This document shows positions 6,571 through 16,427 of a stretch of 64,000 nt of DNA, one piece after another; within the stretch, counting starts at the first letter, position 1; each line of letters opens with the position of its first letter. The notes beneath the pieces are model-generated. The model was given only the letters and a program-made list of their open reading frames with translations, did not search any database and was not told where the DNA came from. A program made the position numbers and the translations under genes. This stretch comes from an uncultured Bacilli bacterium (GTDB taxonomy: Bacteria > Bacillota_I > Bacilli_A > RF39 > UBA660), in the NCBI GenBank assembly GCA_934183185.1, contig CAKPSO010000004.1, forward strand, positions 1 to 64,000, given 5' to 3'.

Positions 6571-7848
6571 ATGGAACGAAAAATAACTGCAGACTTACTA
6601 AAATGGAAAAGAGATGTTAATCGTAAGCCACTATTAATATATGGAAATAAGCAAATAGGTAAAACCTACAGTGCTATTGAATTTGGTGAAAAGGAATATA
6701 AAACAGTTGCCTATATTAATAGTGAAAATAATTTAGAATTCCTAAATATTATGAAGAAAGAACGAACGATAGATAAGATTATTATGCGTCTATCTTTATT
6801 AGTAGGGGAAACTATTCTAAAAAATGATACTTTAATAATTATAGATAACGTAATGGATGAAGATGTAGTAAAAGCGATTAAAAAGTTTGGAAAAGAAGCA
6901 AATGATTATCATATTATCTTAATTACATCAAGTAAGGAGAAGTTAGTCCTATTCAAAGGAGAAGAACTTCAATATAAGTACATGTTTGAAATGGATTTTG
7001 AGGAATATCTAAGAGCAGTAAACAATGTAGAATTAATAGACTTCATCAAGACGTCATACCGCAACAATAAACCTATGCCATTTCATAGTGTAGCTTTAGA
7101 TTATTATGAAGAATATTTAATAACAGGAGGTTTTCCTGAAGCAGTTTCAGCATCAATTAATAAAGCCGGAGACTTAAAATTAAGAATGATTCACGAAAAG
7201 ATTTCAGACTGTTATAAAAAAGAACTACTAAATATAGATAACTTAATTGATATATCACGCGCTAGTGATGTATTAAATATAATTCCATATCAGTTATTAA
7301 AACCGAATCATAAATTTCAGTATGGACTAATGCGAACTGGTGGAAGAAGCAAAGATTATGAAAAAGCACTACAGTTTTTATCACAGAATGGTATCGCTTA
7401 TAAATGCCATAAAATAAGTGAAGTTAAACCACCACTAAGTAGATGTAAAGATCCTGAAAGTTTCAAGTTATATTTAAATGATACCGGAATATTATTTATG
7501 ATGATGCATTTATCACGAATTAAACTATTTAATGATAGTAATTTAAAATATATCCTATTTGAAAATAGCGTAGCCAACAACATCATAGGATGTGGTTATA
7601 ACCTATATTATTACCAGTCAGAAGGTAAAGCTGAAGTTCCATTTATTGTTCAAACAAGATCAGGAAAAGTTATACCTATAGAAATAGTAAATAAAAATAT
7701 ATCTAAAGCTAAATCTTTAACGATGTTCATGAGTAAATTCGATATTAAAGATGCTATTCGTATAACTGAAGATAACTTTGGTATAAAAAAGGGAATAAAA
7801 TATGTTCCAATTTATGCTACATTTTGTTTAAAAGAAAGTCTATATTAG
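6571..7848 (+). CDS. AAA-type ATPase with DUF4143 domain
   Basis: 425 aa. Walker A is GNKQIGKTY near residues 26-34 and Walker B is LIIIDNVM near 90. The N-terminal half matches the AAA_14 ATPase seen in archaeal/bacterial DUF4143 proteins. The C-terminal DUF4143 part (about 200-400) includes LYLNDTGILFMMM, LFENSVANNII and LYYYQSEGKAEVPFIV, a nuclease-like fold. Such proteins are abundant in host-associated Firmicutes and Bacteroidota, and their function is unclear. The strong promoter at 6508-6536 means high expression. gpmI begins 13 bp downstream. Confidence 0.82.
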   Translation: MERKITADLLKWKRDVNRKPLLIYGNKQIGKTYSAIEFGEKEYKTVAYINSENNLEFLNIMKKERTIDKIIMRLSLLVGETILKNDTLIIIDNVMDEDVVKAIKKFGKEANDYHIILITSSKEKLVLFKGEELQYKYMFEMDFEEYLRAVNNVELIDFIKTSYRNNKPMPFHSVALDYYEEYLITGGFPEAVSASINKAGDLKLRMIHEKISDCYKKELLNIDNLIDISRASDVLNIIPYQLLKPNHKFQYGLMRTGGRSKDYEKALQFLSQNGIAYKCHKISEVKPPLSRCKDPESFKLYLNDTGILFMMMHLSRIKLFNDSNLKYILFENSVANNIIGCGYNLYYYQSEGKAEVPFIVQTRSGKVIPIEIVNKNISKAKSLTMFMSKFDIKDAIRITEDNFGIKKGIKYVPIYATFCLKESLY

Positions 7849-7861
7849 AAAAGAGGAAAAT

Positions 7862-9361
7862 ATGAAACCAATTTTATTAACTATTTTAGATGGATTTGGC
7901 TTAAGAGAAGAGACTAAAGGTAATGCCGTTAAATTGGCAGAAAAACCTAATTTTGATTATTTATGGAATAAATATCCACATAGCACCCTAGTAGCAAGTG
8001 GGGAACAAGTAGGACTACCACATGGACAGATGGGTAACTCTGAAGTAGGACATATGAATATTGGGGCAGGTAGATTAGTCTACCAACCTCAAGAATTAAT
8101 AAATGCCAGCATTAGAAGTAAAGAGTTTTATCATAATGAAGAAATACTAAAAGTAATAAACCACACCAAAAAAGAAAACTCTAAGCTACATATAATGGGA
8201 TTACTTAGTGATGGTGGTGTCCATTCACATATAGATCATCTACTAGCTATATTAGACATGTGTAAACAAAATGAAGTAACCGAACTATACTTGCATATAT
8301 TTACTGATGGTAGAGATGTAGATCCACATAGTGCCTATACCTATATTAATAAAGTAACAGCTAAATTAAAAGAAATTGGTATTGGTAGTATTGCTAGTAT
8401 TAGTGGTCGTTATTATGCAATGGATAGAGATAATAACTATGATCGCTTAAAAAAAGCCTATGATGTTATGGTTAATGGTATAGGACCGGTTAAAAATGAT
8501 ATCAAAGAATATTTAGATAAAAGTTATGCTGCAAATATAAGTGATGAATTTTTAATTCCAACTATCTTTGATACTAAAGGAACTATATCTGAAAATGATG
8601 GTATTATTGTATTTAACTATCGAAAAGATCGTCTAAGAGAGATTCTAACAGCTATTACCAATCCTAAATTTAACGACATGAAAGTAGTAAGATTTAATAA
8701 TGTAAAAGTAGTAACTATGTTGCCAGTAGTAGAGTCAGTAATAGCTCCCCATGCCTTTAATGATCCAAAACTAGACAACATTTTAGGAGAGTATATAGCT
8801 AAAAAAGGTCTATCTCAATTAAGAATAGCTGAAACTGAGAAATATGCCCATGTAACCTTTTTCTTTGATGGTGGTAAAGAAGAAAATTATCCGAATGAAA
8901 AGAAAATATTAATTCCATCACCTAAAGTAGCAACTTATGATTTAAAGCCAGAAATGAGCATAGTTGAAGTTACAGATACTCTTTTAAAGGAATTAGATAA
9001 TAATAAGTATGATGTTATTATTTTAAATTATGCTAATTGTGACATGGTAGGACATACGGGTTGCTTAGAAGCAGCTATTAAAGCCGTTGAAGCAGTAGAT
9101 AAAAATTTAGGAAGACTATATAATAAAATAGAAGAAATAGGTGGACTAATGATAATAACAGCAGACCATGGTAATTGTGAACTTATGATTGATGAAAATA
9201 ATAATGTTATTACTTCACACACAACTAATAAAGTTCCATTTATTATCTGTAATAATAATTATCATCCTAAAGATGGAAAACTTGGTGACATTGCTCCAAC
9301 TATATTAAAAATAATGAACTTAGAAGTGCCAGAAGAAATGACTGGAAATATTTTAATTTAA
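7862..9361 (+). CDS. gpmI: 2,3-bisphosphoglycerate-independent phosphoglycerate mutase
   Basis: 499 aa, full length for the family. It interconverts 3- and 2-phosphoglycerate in glycolysis and needs Mn2+. The N-terminal metal site is LDGFG, and the phospho-serine nucleophile is S60 in QMGNSEVGHMNIGAG. The DGRDVDP and SGRYYAMDRD segments belong to the transferase domain; NYANCDMVGHTG and TADHGNCE are the second metal site. The Shine-Dalgarno AGAGGAAA is just upstream. Other glycolytic genes are not adjacent. Confidence 0.97.
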   Translation: MKPILLTILDGFGLREETKGNAVKLAEKPNFDYLWNKYPHSTLVASGEQVGLPHGQMGNSEVGHMNIGAGRLVYQPQELINASIRSKEFYHNEEILKVINHTKKENSKLHIMGLLSDGGVHSHIDHLLAILDMCKQNEVTELYLHIFTDGRDVDPHSAYTYINKVTAKLKEIGIGSIASISGRYYAMDRDNNYDRLKKAYDVMVNGIGPVKNDIKEYLDKSYAANISDEFLIPTIFDTKGTISENDGIIVFNYRKDRLREILTAITNPKFNDMKVVRFNNVKVVTMLPVVESVIAPHAFNDPKLDNILGEYIAKKGLSQLRIAETEKYAHVTFFFDGGKEENYPNEKKILIPSPKVATYDLKPEMSIVEVTDTLLKELDNNKYDVIILNYANCDMVGHTGCLEAAIKAVEAVDKNLGRLYNKIEEIGGLMIITADHGNCELMIDENNNVITSHTTNKVPFIICNNNYHPKDGKLGDIAPTILKIMNLEVPEEMTGNILI

Positions 9362-9390
9362 AAGTTTGCTAGTAGCAGACTTTTATTTTT
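9361..9390 (+). terminator. Terminator after gpmI
   Basis: AAAGTTTGC (9361-9369) pairs with GCAGACTTT (9375-9383) with one G-U pair, followed by TATTTTT. The stem starts at the last base of the gpmI stop codon. Confidence 0.75.
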
Positions 9391-9409
9391 GAAAAAAATT
9401 AATGTTCGA

Positions 9410-9438
9410 TTGTAAGATTTAATAATTTTTTCTATAAT
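9410..9438 (+). promoter_or_regulatory. Promoter of dinB
   Basis: TTGTAA (9410-9415), 17-bp spacer, TATAAT (9433-9438), 16 bp before the gene start. Confidence 0.65.
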
Positions 9439-9453
9439 GAAATAGGTGATACT

Positions 9454-10656
9454 ATGTCTAACAGAATAATTTTTCATATTGATGTAAATAATGCTTTTTT
9501 ATCATGGACAGCTGTAGATTTACTTGAGAAAGGTTATCCCATTGATATTAGAACTATAGCTTCAGTTATTGGTGGTGATGAATCAAAAAGAAGAGGTATA
9601 GTAACAGCAAAAAGTCCAGTAGCTAAAGCTAAAGGTGTAGTAACAGCAGAACCATTATTTATGGCTAGACGTAAGTGCCCAGATTTAAAGGTGTACAGTG
9701 GGGACTATAAACTTTATAGAAAAAGAAGCAATGAATTATATGAATATTTCTGTAACTTCACACCTACAGTTGAACGCTTTTCAATAGATGAATGCTTCCT
9801 AGATATGACTGGAACTAATCTGATATATGATGATCCAATTAAACTAGCTTATCGCATGAAAGATGAAATATATAGTAAATTTGGTTATACTGTAAACATA
9901 GGTATAGCTAATAGTAAATTATGTGCTAAGATGGCTAGTGACTTTGAAAAACCTAATAAAGTTCATACTTTATTTAATTATGAAATTCCAACAAAAATGT
10001 GGCCACTACCAGTATCAGATTTATTAATGGTTGGAAAATCATCAAGTAATTTATTAACTTCTATGGGTATTAAAACTATTGGGGATTTAGCCAAAACTGA
10101 TGTAAATGTTTTAAAAAAGAGATTTAAAAGTCAGGGACAGTTAATGCATGATTATGCTAATGGTATTGATTATAGTCCAGTAAGTCAATACAAAACAGAC
10201 TTAAAAAATAGAAGTATTAGTGTAACAGAAACACTAGAAAAAGACTTAGAAAAAGAGTCAGATTTTAAGAAAATCTTATTAAGACAAGCAGATAGAGTTG
10301 GTAAACAAGCAAGAAAAGAAAAACTCTATGCTACTACTATAGGTTTAATTTTTAAAACTAATGACTTTGTTAGTTATTCCCATCAACTAAAATTAGTTAA
10401 CCCAACCAATGTAACTGAAGAAATCTATAAAACCAGCCTATCAATACTAAATAAAGGTTGGAAGGGAGAACCTATTCGTCTAATTGGTATAAGATTAAGT
10501 GATTTTACCCAAGATAACAGTAGGCAAACTTCAATATTTGACCAAGAAAAAGATTACCACAACAATGAAATACAAACAGTTTTAGACAATATAACTGATA
10601 AATTTGGTGAAGGTATAATAATGCCAGCCAGCTTAAAAGAAATAGAAAAAAAGTAG
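9454..10656 (+). CDS. dinB: DNA polymerase IV (Y-family translesion polymerase)
   Basis: 400 aa. The palm begins with FHIDVNNAFLSW, which carries the first catalytic Asp. FSIDECFLDMT carries the second Asp/Glu pair, and NIGIANSKLCAKMASDFEKPN follows. A helix-hairpin-helix (MGIKTIGDLAKTD) and a little-finger domain (about 240-350) complete the fold. It bypasses damaged template bases, and error-prone replication is its usual role. The C-terminal region lacks a clear canonical beta-clamp peptide. It is followed after 8 bp by an uncharacterised gene, probably in one operon. Confidence 0.95.
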   Translation: MSNRIIFHIDVNNAFLSWTAVDLLEKGYPIDIRTIASVIGGDESKRRGIVTAKSPVAKAKGVVTAEPLFMARRKCPDLKVYSGDYKLYRKRSNELYEYFCNFTPTVERFSIDECFLDMTGTNLIYDDPIKLAYRMKDEIYSKFGYTVNIGIANSKLCAKMASDFEKPNKVHTLFNYEIPTKMWPLPVSDLLMVGKSSSNLLTSMGIKTIGDLAKTDVNVLKKRFKSQGQLMHDYANGIDYSPVSQYKTDLKNRSISVTETLEKDLEKESDFKKILLRQADRVGKQARKEKLYATTIGLIFKTNDFVSYSHQLKLVNPTNVTEEIYKTSLSILNKGWKGEPIRLIGIRLSDFTQDNSRQTSIFDQEKDYHNNEIQTVLDNITDKFGEGIIMPASLKEIEKK

Positions 10657-10664
10657 GTAGAAAT

Positions 10665-11585
10665 ATGAATAATGATAATTTTAATGATTTTGTTAAGAAA
10701 CAAATAATAAATGCTAATAATATTAGTAATTTATATAATTATCCTAGTAATATAACTCATTTATTATATTTAATTATTCCAGCTTTCATTTTAAAATATG
10801 GCTTAGAACAGGAAAGATACATAATTAATGCTTTTACTAAAATTCCTATTATAATTAGCGATAAAGAAGATAATATTTACCAAGCATACTACCAAAGTAT
10901 TCCTATAAAAAAAGATAATAGTTATGAAATATATAAATGTATAGTTTTAAGAAATTATAAAAATATTTCTCTAATGCAATTATTAGACAATTTAGTACAT
11001 GAATTCAATCATGCTATAAATTCTATCTATCAAGAGTCTAAAGAAATAGAAGATAAGATTTATTTACGTACAGGACTAACTTATATTATTTATAATAGAA
11101 ATACTCTTAAGCAAGTAAAAAAAGATGAAAGCTATATACTAGAAGAGATTATTAATACTAAACAAACAGAAATAATTATTAATATTATTAATTCTTTTAA
11201 TAAATACTCAATAAATGATATAACTGTAACCAATACCCTATATGCAATTAACCATTCAATAACTAATTCATTTAAGTCTAATGCTTATCTTTTACAGTCT
11301 TTAGTATGTAAGACCCTTATTGAAAATAAGACTTTCTTTTCTACTCTAGAAAATCTACGTTTAAAAGGAAATGTTGATGAACTAGATTCCTGGTTTGATA
11401 ATATAACTGGAGATTTGGGCAGTTATAAAAAATTAATTTCTATTTTGAATGATGTTATGAAATACCAAATTAAGCTAAATGAAAATAAAAAATTCAATTA
11501 TTTTACTATTAGAAAAATAAAAAAATTAAATATAAGTGCTATAGAAATCATAAATAAGTTTGATGCTAACTGTAATTATCGTTAA
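10665..11585 (+). CDS. Uncharacterised protein with an HExxH motif
   Basis: 306 aa, not assigned to a named family. LLDNLVHEFNHAINSIYQ near residues 105-122 contains HEFNH, the zinc-metallopeptidase pattern HExxH with hydrophobic surroundings. A third ligand is not obvious; Glu residues in YILEEIINTKQTE about 40 residues later are candidates. There is no signal peptide or membrane segment, so it is probably cytoplasmic. Composition is rich in Asn, Ile and Lys. It follows dinB by 8 bp and is likely co-transcribed. It could be a peptidase-fold protein of unknown substrate. Confidence 0.6.
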   Translation: MNNDNFNDFVKKQIINANNISNLYNYPSNITHLLYLIIPAFILKYGLEQERYIINAFTKIPIIISDKEDNIYQAYYQSIPIKKDNSYEIYKCIVLRNYKNISLMQLLDNLVHEFNHAINSIYQESKEIEDKIYLRTGLTYIIYNRNTLKQVKKDESYILEEIINTKQTEIIINIINSFNKYSINDITVTNTLYAINHSITNSFKSNAYLLQSLVCKTLIENKTFFSTLENLRLKGNVDELDSWFDNITGDLGSYKKLISILNDVMKYQIKLNENKKFNYFTIRKIKKLNISAIEIINKFDANCNYR

Positions 11586-11600
11586 GTAATTGATAATAAA

Positions 11601-11630
11601 TTAGTAAAACCACAGAAAATGTGGTATGAT
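11601..11630 (+). promoter_or_regulatory. Candidate promoter with small inverted repeat
   Basis: A TATGAT -10 (11625-11630) is preceded directly by CCACA-GAAAA-TGTGG (11610-11624). The -35 is weak (TTAGTA 11601-11606, 18-bp spacer). It may control the flippase/Fem cluster. Confidence 0.35.
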
Positions 11631-11663
11631 ATAAATGGTATTAAATAGAAAAGATGTGATTTC

Positions 11664-13301
11664 ATGAAGAAAAACTCATTTATGCAAGGAGCTTTTATAG
11701 CTACATTTGGAATTGTACTTAGTAAAATACTAGGAATGATCTATGTAATCCCATTCTATTCAATCATAGGTGATCAGGGTGGTGCATTATATGGTTATGC
11801 CTATTCTATTTATGCTATATTTTTAGGAATAAGTCAGGCAGGTATTCCTCTAGCCATTAGTAAAATAATAAGTGAATACAATGTATTAGGTTATTATAAT
11901 GCTAAAAAAAGAGCCTTCAAACTTGGTAAGAAAACTCTAATGACTCTGGGAATCATCTGCTTTATTATAATGTTTATATTTGCTAGTGGAATAGCTGATA
12001 TAATTATAGGTGATATTACTGGCGGTAACACAAAAGAGGATGTAACGTTCGTTATAAGAGTAATTTCAACGGCCATACTAGTAGTACCATTACTAAGTAT
12101 AAGCCGTGGTTATCTGCAAGGACATAAGTATATTGCTCCAACATCTGTATCCCAAGTACTGGAACAGTTAGTAAGAGTATTTATTATCATTTTTGGAAGT
12201 TACTTTGCTATAAATGTCTTTCATCTATCTCTAACTACTGCTGTCGGTATAGCTGTATTTTCGGCTACTGCTGGAGCTCTATGCTCATATTTTTACCTAG
12301 TAGTTAAGATTAATAAAAATAAAAAACAGTTAGAAAGGGAAACTTTAAAAGTAAAAGAACCTAAAATAACAGACCAAGAAATAATCAAAAAAATATTAGT
12401 ATATGCTTTCCCATTCATCATGATAGATGTATTTAAATCATTAATTAACTCAGTAGATGTTTTTATGTTAGTAAAAGTTTTAGTTAATGGTATTGGCTAT
12501 ACAACTACTCAAGCAGAAGCTATAATGAGTGTAGTCTCCACCTGGGGATTAAAAATAAACATGATAATAGTATCAATAGCTACTGGATTAATGGTAAGTC
12601 TAATTCCTAATTTAACGGCTAGCTTTGTAAAAAAGGATATGAAAGATGTAAAATCTAAAATTAATCAAACTCTACAAGTACTTTTATTTTTTACTATTCC
12701 CATGACCTTTGGATTATCAGTTTTGGCTAAACCAGTATGGACAGTATTTTATGGAGTAAGTGAGTTTGGACCTAATGTTTATCAGTACTATGTCTTTGTT
12801 GCCTTGGCTACAACCCTATTTACTGTATCAATTACTATTCTTCAATTATTAAAAGAATATAAAAGAGTATTTATAGGACTATTAACTGGATTACTTACTA
12901 ATGCCTTATTTAATATTCCATTATTGTATGGTTTTCATAAAATGGGTTTACCTGCCTATTATGGTTCAATTACTTCAACTATTTTAGGATACTCAGTATG
13001 TAGTTTCTTATCTCTTCATTATATTGGTAAGAAATATAAAGTAAACTATGAAGATACATTAAAGAAAGTATTTAATATTTTAATTATTACTATTTTTATG
13101 GTAGCCATTCTACTTATAATAAGATACTTTATACCATTTACTTCAACAAGTAGATTAACTAATATTCTATTAATAATAATTTATGTAATAATAGGTGCCA
13201 CTATTTACTTAGGAATAATGATTAAGACTAAACTAATAAATCAAATATTTGGTGAAGAAAATATAAACAAGATCATGAAAAAGATTAGAAAGGTTAGATG
13301 A
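11664..13301 (+). CDS. SpoVB/MurJ-type polysaccharide or lipid II flippase
   Basis: 545 aa with about 14 hydrophobic segments, an MOP-superfamily (polysaccharide biosynthesis / SpoVB-like) transporter. The N-terminal FMQGAFIATFGIVLSKILGM and the IYAIFLGISQAGIPLAISKI segment are typical of Firmicute SpoVB/YtgP proteins. It would flip lipid-linked cell-wall precursors across the membrane. The next gene, a FemABX-like transferase, starts 4 bp after its stop, which supports a role with modified lipid II. Substrate and the exact subfamily (MurJ-equivalent or SpoVB) cannot be settled from sequence. Confidence 0.85.
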   Translation: MKKNSFMQGAFIATFGIVLSKILGMIYVIPFYSIIGDQGGALYGYAYSIYAIFLGISQAGIPLAISKIISEYNVLGYYNAKKRAFKLGKKTLMTLGIICFIIMFIFASGIADIIIGDITGGNTKEDVTFVIRVISTAILVVPLLSISRGYLQGHKYIAPTSVSQVLEQLVRVFIIIFGSYFAINVFHLSLTTAVGIAVFSATAGALCSYFYLVVKINKNKKQLERETLKVKEPKITDQEIIKKILVYAFPFIMIDVFKSLINSVDVFMLVKVLVNGIGYTTTQAEAIMSVVSTWGLKINMIIVSIATGLMVSLIPNLTASFVKKDMKDVKSKINQTLQVLLFFTIPMTFGLSVLAKPVWTVFYGVSEFGPNVYQYYVFVALATTLFTVSITILQLLKEYKRVFIGLLTGLLTNALFNIPLLYGFHKMGLPAYYGSITSTILGYSVCSFLSLHYIGKKYKVNYEDTLKKVFNILIITIFMVAILLIIRYFIPFTSTSRLTNILLIIIYVIIGATIYLGIMIKTKLINQIFGEENINKIMKKIRKVR

Positions 13302-13305
13302 TTGT

Positions 13306-14568
13306 ATGAAATTTTGTGTATTAACTGAAGAAGAATATCGTAAATTTTATGAGAACTATGAAGATGCATCATTCATGCAATCTATTGAGTTATCACACCT
13401 AAAAAAAGAGTATGGACAAGTAATTCATTTGGTAGGAGTAAAAGATAATGAAGAGTTAATCGCAGCTAGCATGATCCTAGAAACCTCAACCATTTTAAAT
13501 AAAAAACTATTTTATGCACCACGAGGATTGATGGCTGATTATCATAATAAAGAATTATTATCGTATTTTACTAATGAACTAAAAAAATATATCAAAAAAC
13601 ATAATGGTTTTATTTTAACTATTGACCCTAACATAATATATCGTACTCGTACTAGTGATGGCGAAATAGACCCTAATGATAAACCAAATGATGAAGCAAT
13701 CACTAACTTAAAAGAATTAGGCTATAAACATTATGGCTTTAACTTATATTTAGATGCTTTGCAAGCTAGATGGTGTTATCGTATTAAGCTAGATGAAGAC
13801 TATGAAGAAAAGAAAAGTAAATTTTCAAAAAGCACTAGAAAGAATATTGAATCGTGTATAAAAAAAGGTTTAATGGTAAGAGTTGGTACTATAGATGACT
13901 TAGATACAATGACTGAAATATTTGATCTAACCTCTAAAAGAAAAGACTTCTTTTCTAGAAGCTTATCATACTACCAAAAAATGTATAAAAATATGCATAA
14001 CTTAATGACTATATATATAGCTTACCTAGATCCTAAAATATACCTAGAACACAGTAAAAACCTTTTAGAAGAAGAATTAAATAACCATAAAACAATTGAA
14101 GAAAAAATGAAAAAAGATAAAGTAGGCTCTAGATTATTAAATCAACTAGAAACATCTAATAAACTAATAGCTAAGTACCAAAATGAAGTAGAAAAGGCGA
14201 CTAAGTTTAAAGAGAATAATCCTAATGGTAAAGATATAGGTTGCTTGTTGTCTATTCGCTCAGGTAATGAATATCTAACTTTATCGAGTGGAGTTTTAGA
14301 AGAATATAAAAGTTTTACTCCAAAGTATTTAATGTATGAACACCATATTAAAGAGGCATATAAAGAAAAATTTAAGTACTGTAATTTTTATGGTATTACT
14401 GGTGATTTTAATAAAGATGGCAAGTACTATGGTATCTATGAATTTAAAAAGGGTTTTAATGGTAATGTAATTGAGTACATAGGACAGTTTGAATTAGAAG
14501 TTACTGGTTTTTATAAAGTATATAAATTATTAAAGAAAATAAAAAGTATAATAAAAGGTGGTAAGTAA
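13306..14568 (+). CDS. FemABX-like peptidoglycan branch peptidyltransferase (copy 1)
   Basis: 420 aa. It has the FemAB layout of two GNAT-like halves and a helical arm: FMQSIELSHLKKEYG at the N terminus, KLFYAPRGLMADY, SKSTRKNIESCIKKGLMVRVG in the middle, a coiled-coil arm at about residues 240-300, then YGITGDFN and YGIYEFKKGFNG. Such enzymes add amino acids from aminoacyl-tRNA to the stem-peptide Lys of lipid II to build cross-bridges. It lies 4 bp after the flippase, and two further paralogues are nearby on the other strand. Which residue is added cannot be read from sequence. Confidence 0.88.
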   Translation: MKFCVLTEEEYRKFYENYEDASFMQSIELSHLKKEYGQVIHLVGVKDNEELIAASMILETSTILNKKLFYAPRGLMADYHNKELLSYFTNELKKYIKKHNGFILTIDPNIIYRTRTSDGEIDPNDKPNDEAITNLKELGYKHYGFNLYLDALQARWCYRIKLDEDYEEKKSKFSKSTRKNIESCIKKGLMVRVGTIDDLDTMTEIFDLTSKRKDFFSRSLSYYQKMYKNMHNLMTIYIAYLDPKIYLEHSKNLLEEELNNHKTIEEKMKKDKVGSRLLNQLETSNKLIAKYQNEVEKATKFKENNPNGKDIGCLLSIRSGNEYLTLSSGVLEEYKSFTPKYLMYEHHIKEAYKEKFKYCNFYGITGDFNKDGKYYGIYEFKKGFNGNVIEYIGQFELEVTGFYKVYKLLKKIKSIIKGGK

Positions 14569-14569
14569 T

Positions 14570-15079
14570 ATGAATCAAGATAATTATATGTTTGAATATT
14601 TAGATGAAAACAAATTTCATGTCCGTGAAAGAAGTATACGTAAGTATAATATGCTAGCTTACAAAAAATTAAACTTTGAATATTATCCTAAATTAAGAGC
14701 AGGTGAATTTTTAGGTATTAAAATAGAGAAAAATGATAATGAACATAGTGAAAGATATGAACTTGAACTTCCTACAGATGATTTATTTAAAAAAGTACAT
14801 GGAGCCATAAAACTACACTATACAGTTTTTTATGATAAAAAGATAGTATTATTAACTAATATTACTCCAGATGATATTCTAGAAGAGGGACACCGTTCAG
14901 AACTAAAAGCATATAAAGGAGTAATGATTTCTAAAAGTGATCCAAAGAGAGATATGTTTAAAGTAAATCTTTTAAACATGATGAATAAAGGAATTGGAAA
15001 TACTGTAGCATTCATTTCCATAGTTACATCATTTGTGGTATTAGCAGTAGGTTTGATTATTTACTTTGTATTAAGATAA
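14570..15079 (+). CDS. Uncharacterised protein with C-terminal membrane anchor
   Basis: 169 aa, started at 14570 behind AAGGTGG (14555-14561), one base after the Fem-like gene. The body is soluble and charged, and residues about 145-169 form one hydrophobic helix ending VLR, so it is tail-anchored with the bulk in the cytoplasm. No known family is recognised. Its position in the flippase/Fem operon suggests an envelope-related role (inference). Confidence 0.7.
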   Translation: MNQDNYMFEYLDENKFHVRERSIRKYNMLAYKKLNFEYYPKLRAGEFLGIKIEKNDNEHSERYELELPTDDLFKKVHGAIKLHYTVFYDKKIVLLTNITPDDILEEGHRSELKAYKGVMISKSDPKRDMFKVNLLNMMNKGIGNTVAFISIVTSFVVLAVGLIIYFVLR

Positions 15080-15086
15080 AATAAAA

Positions 15087-15118
15087 GGAGATTACATTTT
15101 ATATGAATCTCCTATTTT
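15087..15118. terminator. Bidirectional terminator between convergent operons
   Basis: AGGAGATT (15087-15094) pairs with AATCTCCT (15106-15113), with A-rich sequence before and T-rich sequence after. It serves both the plus-strand gene ending at 15079 and the minus-strand gene ending at 15112. Confidence 0.75.
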
Positions 15119-16410
15119 TTTATATGATTTTTTAAATTTTTTAGACTTCTATACAAATGGAAAGAAATCTTATATAAAAGATACTGTGGTTTATTGATAA
15201 TTAAATCAAACTCGCCCAATAATTCTACTACTTGTCCACCAAAATCTCTCTTAAATGAATATAATCCAAAAAGTGGATTTTCTTCCCTAAAGTCTCCAGT
15301 TATTCCATAAAAATTATATCTATCATAACCATGATTAATAGCATATTTCATACCTTCAAAATGAAGAGTATATGCAGATTGAAATTCCATGAATTTAGCA
15401 TAAGAACCACCAACTAATGATAATACTTCATTTCCATATATTAAGAAAAGAATTCCTCCTAATGGTATAACCGTACCATTTTCTTCCTTCAATTTCTGAG
15501 TTTTCTCAATCTTTTTTTCTAATCTCTTAATATTTTCTTCAGTCTCACGTTGTTTAGATTGGTATTTTTTTTCATTCATTTTACTAGGATCTTGATCATG
15601 CTTTTTTATTCTGTCATTAGCTTCAGTTTTTAAATCACTAATTTCTTGCTTTAACTTATTAATCAAATCATCAGTATTTATCTCAGCTATCATTATCTTT
15701 AAAATACCACTTTTAGCTAAATGCTGATACATCTCCTGATAGTATTTCAAAGGTCTATCAATAAAATCTCTTCTATCGCCAGTATGCTGCATTATATCTT
15801 TAAATAATGGTAACTCGTCATAGCCAATTTCCCTACAGCATATTAATTCTCTTTCATTTTTTCTAAGAATCTGTCTTGTCTTAGGATCCATATCCTTCAT
15901 AACATCATCAACTGTTCTATTTTTAGTCTTAGTAATGAATATCCAGCGAGGCTGTAATGTATCTTGCATTAAGTTAAAACCAAAATGTTTATATCCTAAC
16001 TTAATAAGATTTTTATATGCCTGTTCATTATTTTCTCCATCTTCAACAATATTTCCAAATAAGTCACGTTCCTTATAAGATACATAGGGATCTATTTTAA
16101 GAAAAATTCCTTTATTCTTTTTTACATATTCTTTTACTTTAATAGTAAACTCTTTTAACAAATCATAATTATTATAATCAATTAAAAATCCACGGGGAGA
16201 ATAAAACATTTTCTTACGTATTGGAGTCATTTTAGATAATAAAAGAGCACCAGCTACTATATTCTTACCATCCTTTAATCCTACTAAATGCATATCCCAG
16301 CCGTTTTCTTTCTTTAACTCTCCCCATTCCTTAGTCTGATGAAAACTAGCTTGAGGATGATTGTCAGCAAAATTTTTAAATTCTTTTTCTGTTAATTCAA
16401 CAAGTTCCAT
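15112..16410 (-). CDS. FemABX-like peptidoglycan branch peptidyltransferase (copy 2)
   Basis: 432 aa. I start at 16410 because GGAGGAGAA lies just before it; an upstream in-frame ATG overlaps that ribosome site. Family features are SFHQTKEWGELKKENGW, KMFYSPRGFLIDY, DPKTRQILRKNERELI, a long charged coiled coil at about 250-310, and YGITGDFREENPLFGLYSFKRDFGG. Same predicted role as copies 1 and 3, cross-bridge addition to lipid II. It is 17 bp downstream of copy 3 in one operon. Confidence 0.88.
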   Translation of the reverse strand: MELVELTEKEFKNFADNHPQASFHQTKEWGELKKENGWDMHLVGLKDGKNIVAGALLLSKMTPIRKKMFYSPRGFLIDYNNYDLLKEFTIKVKEYVKKNKGIFLKIDPYVSYKERDLFGNIVEDGENNEQAYKNLIKLGYKHFGFNLMQDTLQPRWIFITKTKNRTVDDVMKDMDPKTRQILRKNERELICCREIGYDELPLFKDIMQHTGDRRDFIDRPLKYYQEMYQHLAKSGILKIMIAEINTDDLINKLKQEISDLKTEANDRIKKHDQDPSKMNEKKYQSKQRETEENIKRLEKKIEKTQKLKEENGTVIPLGGILFLIYGNEVLSLVGGSYAKFMEFQSAYTLHFEGMKYAINHGYDRYNFYGITGDFREENPLFGLYSFKRDFGGQVVELLGEFDLIINKPQYLLYKISFHLYRSLKNLKNHIKK

Positions 16411-16427
16411 AATTAAATTCTCCTCCA

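Noticed and set aside
9395..9420. Possible LexA/SOS box (GTTC) before dinB
   Set aside because: Only a half-site is present; no matching GAAC at the right distance.
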